Below, in pieces: positions 34,249 through 34,749 of a DNA stretch of 34,749 bases. The notes beneath the pieces were generated by a model. It was not told the DNA's origin, did no database searches, and saw nothing but the letters and a program-made list of their open reading frames with translations. The translations under genes and the position numbers were made by a program. Each line of letters opens with the position of its first letter. Position 1 is the first letter of the stretch. Source of the DNA: Protostelium mycophagum (Eukaryota > Evosea > Variosea > Protosteliida > Protosteliaceae); NCBI GenBank assembly GCA_002081555.1, contig MZNV01002455.1, positions 1-34,749 of the forward strand, written 5' to 3'.

Positions 34249-34749
34249 GCGGCACCGGTCGCATGCATTCAATCACACTGACACTGCAAAGGAAAAGGGA
34301 ACACCCAAAGACACCCACCGCACACAGAAAACAACACCAACGCTTTGGACCGTCCCAAAAAGAAAGAAAGAGAAGAATTGAAAAAAAACCACCCCCTAGC
34401 CAGGATCGGCAAAGAAGCAGCTACATCATATAAAAAGGGAATATTATAGCAGATTTATTTACAACTGAACACACACTAAATGCTTGCTTGTTAAGATCAG
34501 TTTGTAAATTCTCTGCAAAACATTTGTGTGCCTGCTATAATATTCCCTTTTTATATGATGTAGCTGCTTCTTTGCCAATCCTGGCTAGGGGATGGTTTTT
34601 TTTCAATTCTTCTCTTTGTATCTTCTGTTTTGTTCTTTCTTTTTGGGACCAAAGCGTTGGTGTTGTTTTCTGTGTGCGGGGTGGGTGTCTTTGGGTGTTC
34701 CTTTTCCTTTGCAGTGTCAGTGTGATTGAATGCATGCGACCGGTGCCGC
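34249..34749. repeat. Long imperfect inverted repeat (foldback element) at the window end
   Basis: Left arm 34249 to about 34448 and right arm about 34533-34749 are reverse complements with scattered substitutions and a 10-20 nt insertion in the right arm, around a loop of about 85 nt. The outer ends (gcggcaccggtc and gaccggtgccgc) still pair at the window edge, so the repeat may continue. The loop contains the repeat shared with 390-435. No gene is supported here. It starts 120 bp upstream of the golgin start. Confidence 0.85.
34481..34526 (-). repeat. Dispersed repeat, copy 2
   Basis: It matches 390-435 in reverse orientation over about 46 nt and forms the loop of the long inverted repeat. 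Confidence 0.7.

Noticed and set aside
34535-34735. Open frame on the - strand in the terminal repeat
   Set aside because: It lies wholly in one arm of the inverted repeat, has low complexity and no family match.

Overview
This is a nuclear DNA window from an intron-rich, compact eukaryotic genome, most likely a ciliated (flagellated) unicellular organism. Almost every gene becomes a full-length eukaryotic protein only after removal of short GT-AG introns (mostly 30-60 nt, AT-rich, one as short as 29 nt). Genes sit 15-250 bp apart on both strands, and AATAAA signals often lie on or just after stop codons. Cilium genes (EFHC1/RIB72 and IFT139/TTC21B) stand beside a cAMP-receptor-like GPCR, a GRIP golgin, two BLOC-1-like subunits, KRTCAP2 and NUS1. 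This mix suits an amoeboflagellate such as an amoebozoan, but the lineage is an inference from gene content only.

Layout: 1-620 holds hairpins and tandem repeats. 625-2220 (+) is a VC0807-like multi-pass membrane protein whose first exons are tandemly duplicated. 2357-4322 (-) is EFHC1. 4480-5303 (+) is a small acidic/helical, BLOC1S3-like protein. 5401-8749 (+) is a large single-pass receptor-like protein with EGF, LamG-like, barrel-like and Cys-rich parts. 8814-9384 (-) is mitoribosomal protein mS34. 9502-9718 (+) and 9733-10100 (-) are two small unrecognised genes. 10240-13110 (-) is an FHA/Tudor-like/histone deacetylase fusion. 13339-16419 (+) is a membrane-anchored GT41 (OGT-like) glycosyltransferase with altered catalytic lysines. 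16631-18353 (+) is catalase, 18452-19054 (+) BLOC1S5-like, 19282-20370 (+) NUS1, 20511-21722 (+) a cAMP-receptor-like GPCR and 21884-23176 (+) mitochondrial 3-hydroxyacyl-CoA dehydrogenase. 23192-28301 (-) is IFT139, 28371-29527 (-) a PP2A-family phosphatase that has lost metal ligands, 29619-30196 (+) KRTCAP2 and 30336-34129 (-) a GRIP-domain golgin. 34249-34749 is one long imperfect inverted repeat that runs off the window end.

The genes do not form one pathway; this is an ordinary nuclear neighbourhood. Functional links are pairwise: EFHC1 and IFT139 (axoneme and IFT), NUS1 and KRTCAP2 (dolichol synthesis and N-glycosylation), the two BLOC-1-like proteins and the golgin (endomembrane traffic). 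The most unusual items are the FHA-Tudor-HDAC fusion, the degenerate PP2A-like enzyme, the membrane-anchored GT41 enzyme with a K-to-R change at the catalytic lysine position, and the duplicated exon block at the left end. All splice models are by eye and need transcript support.
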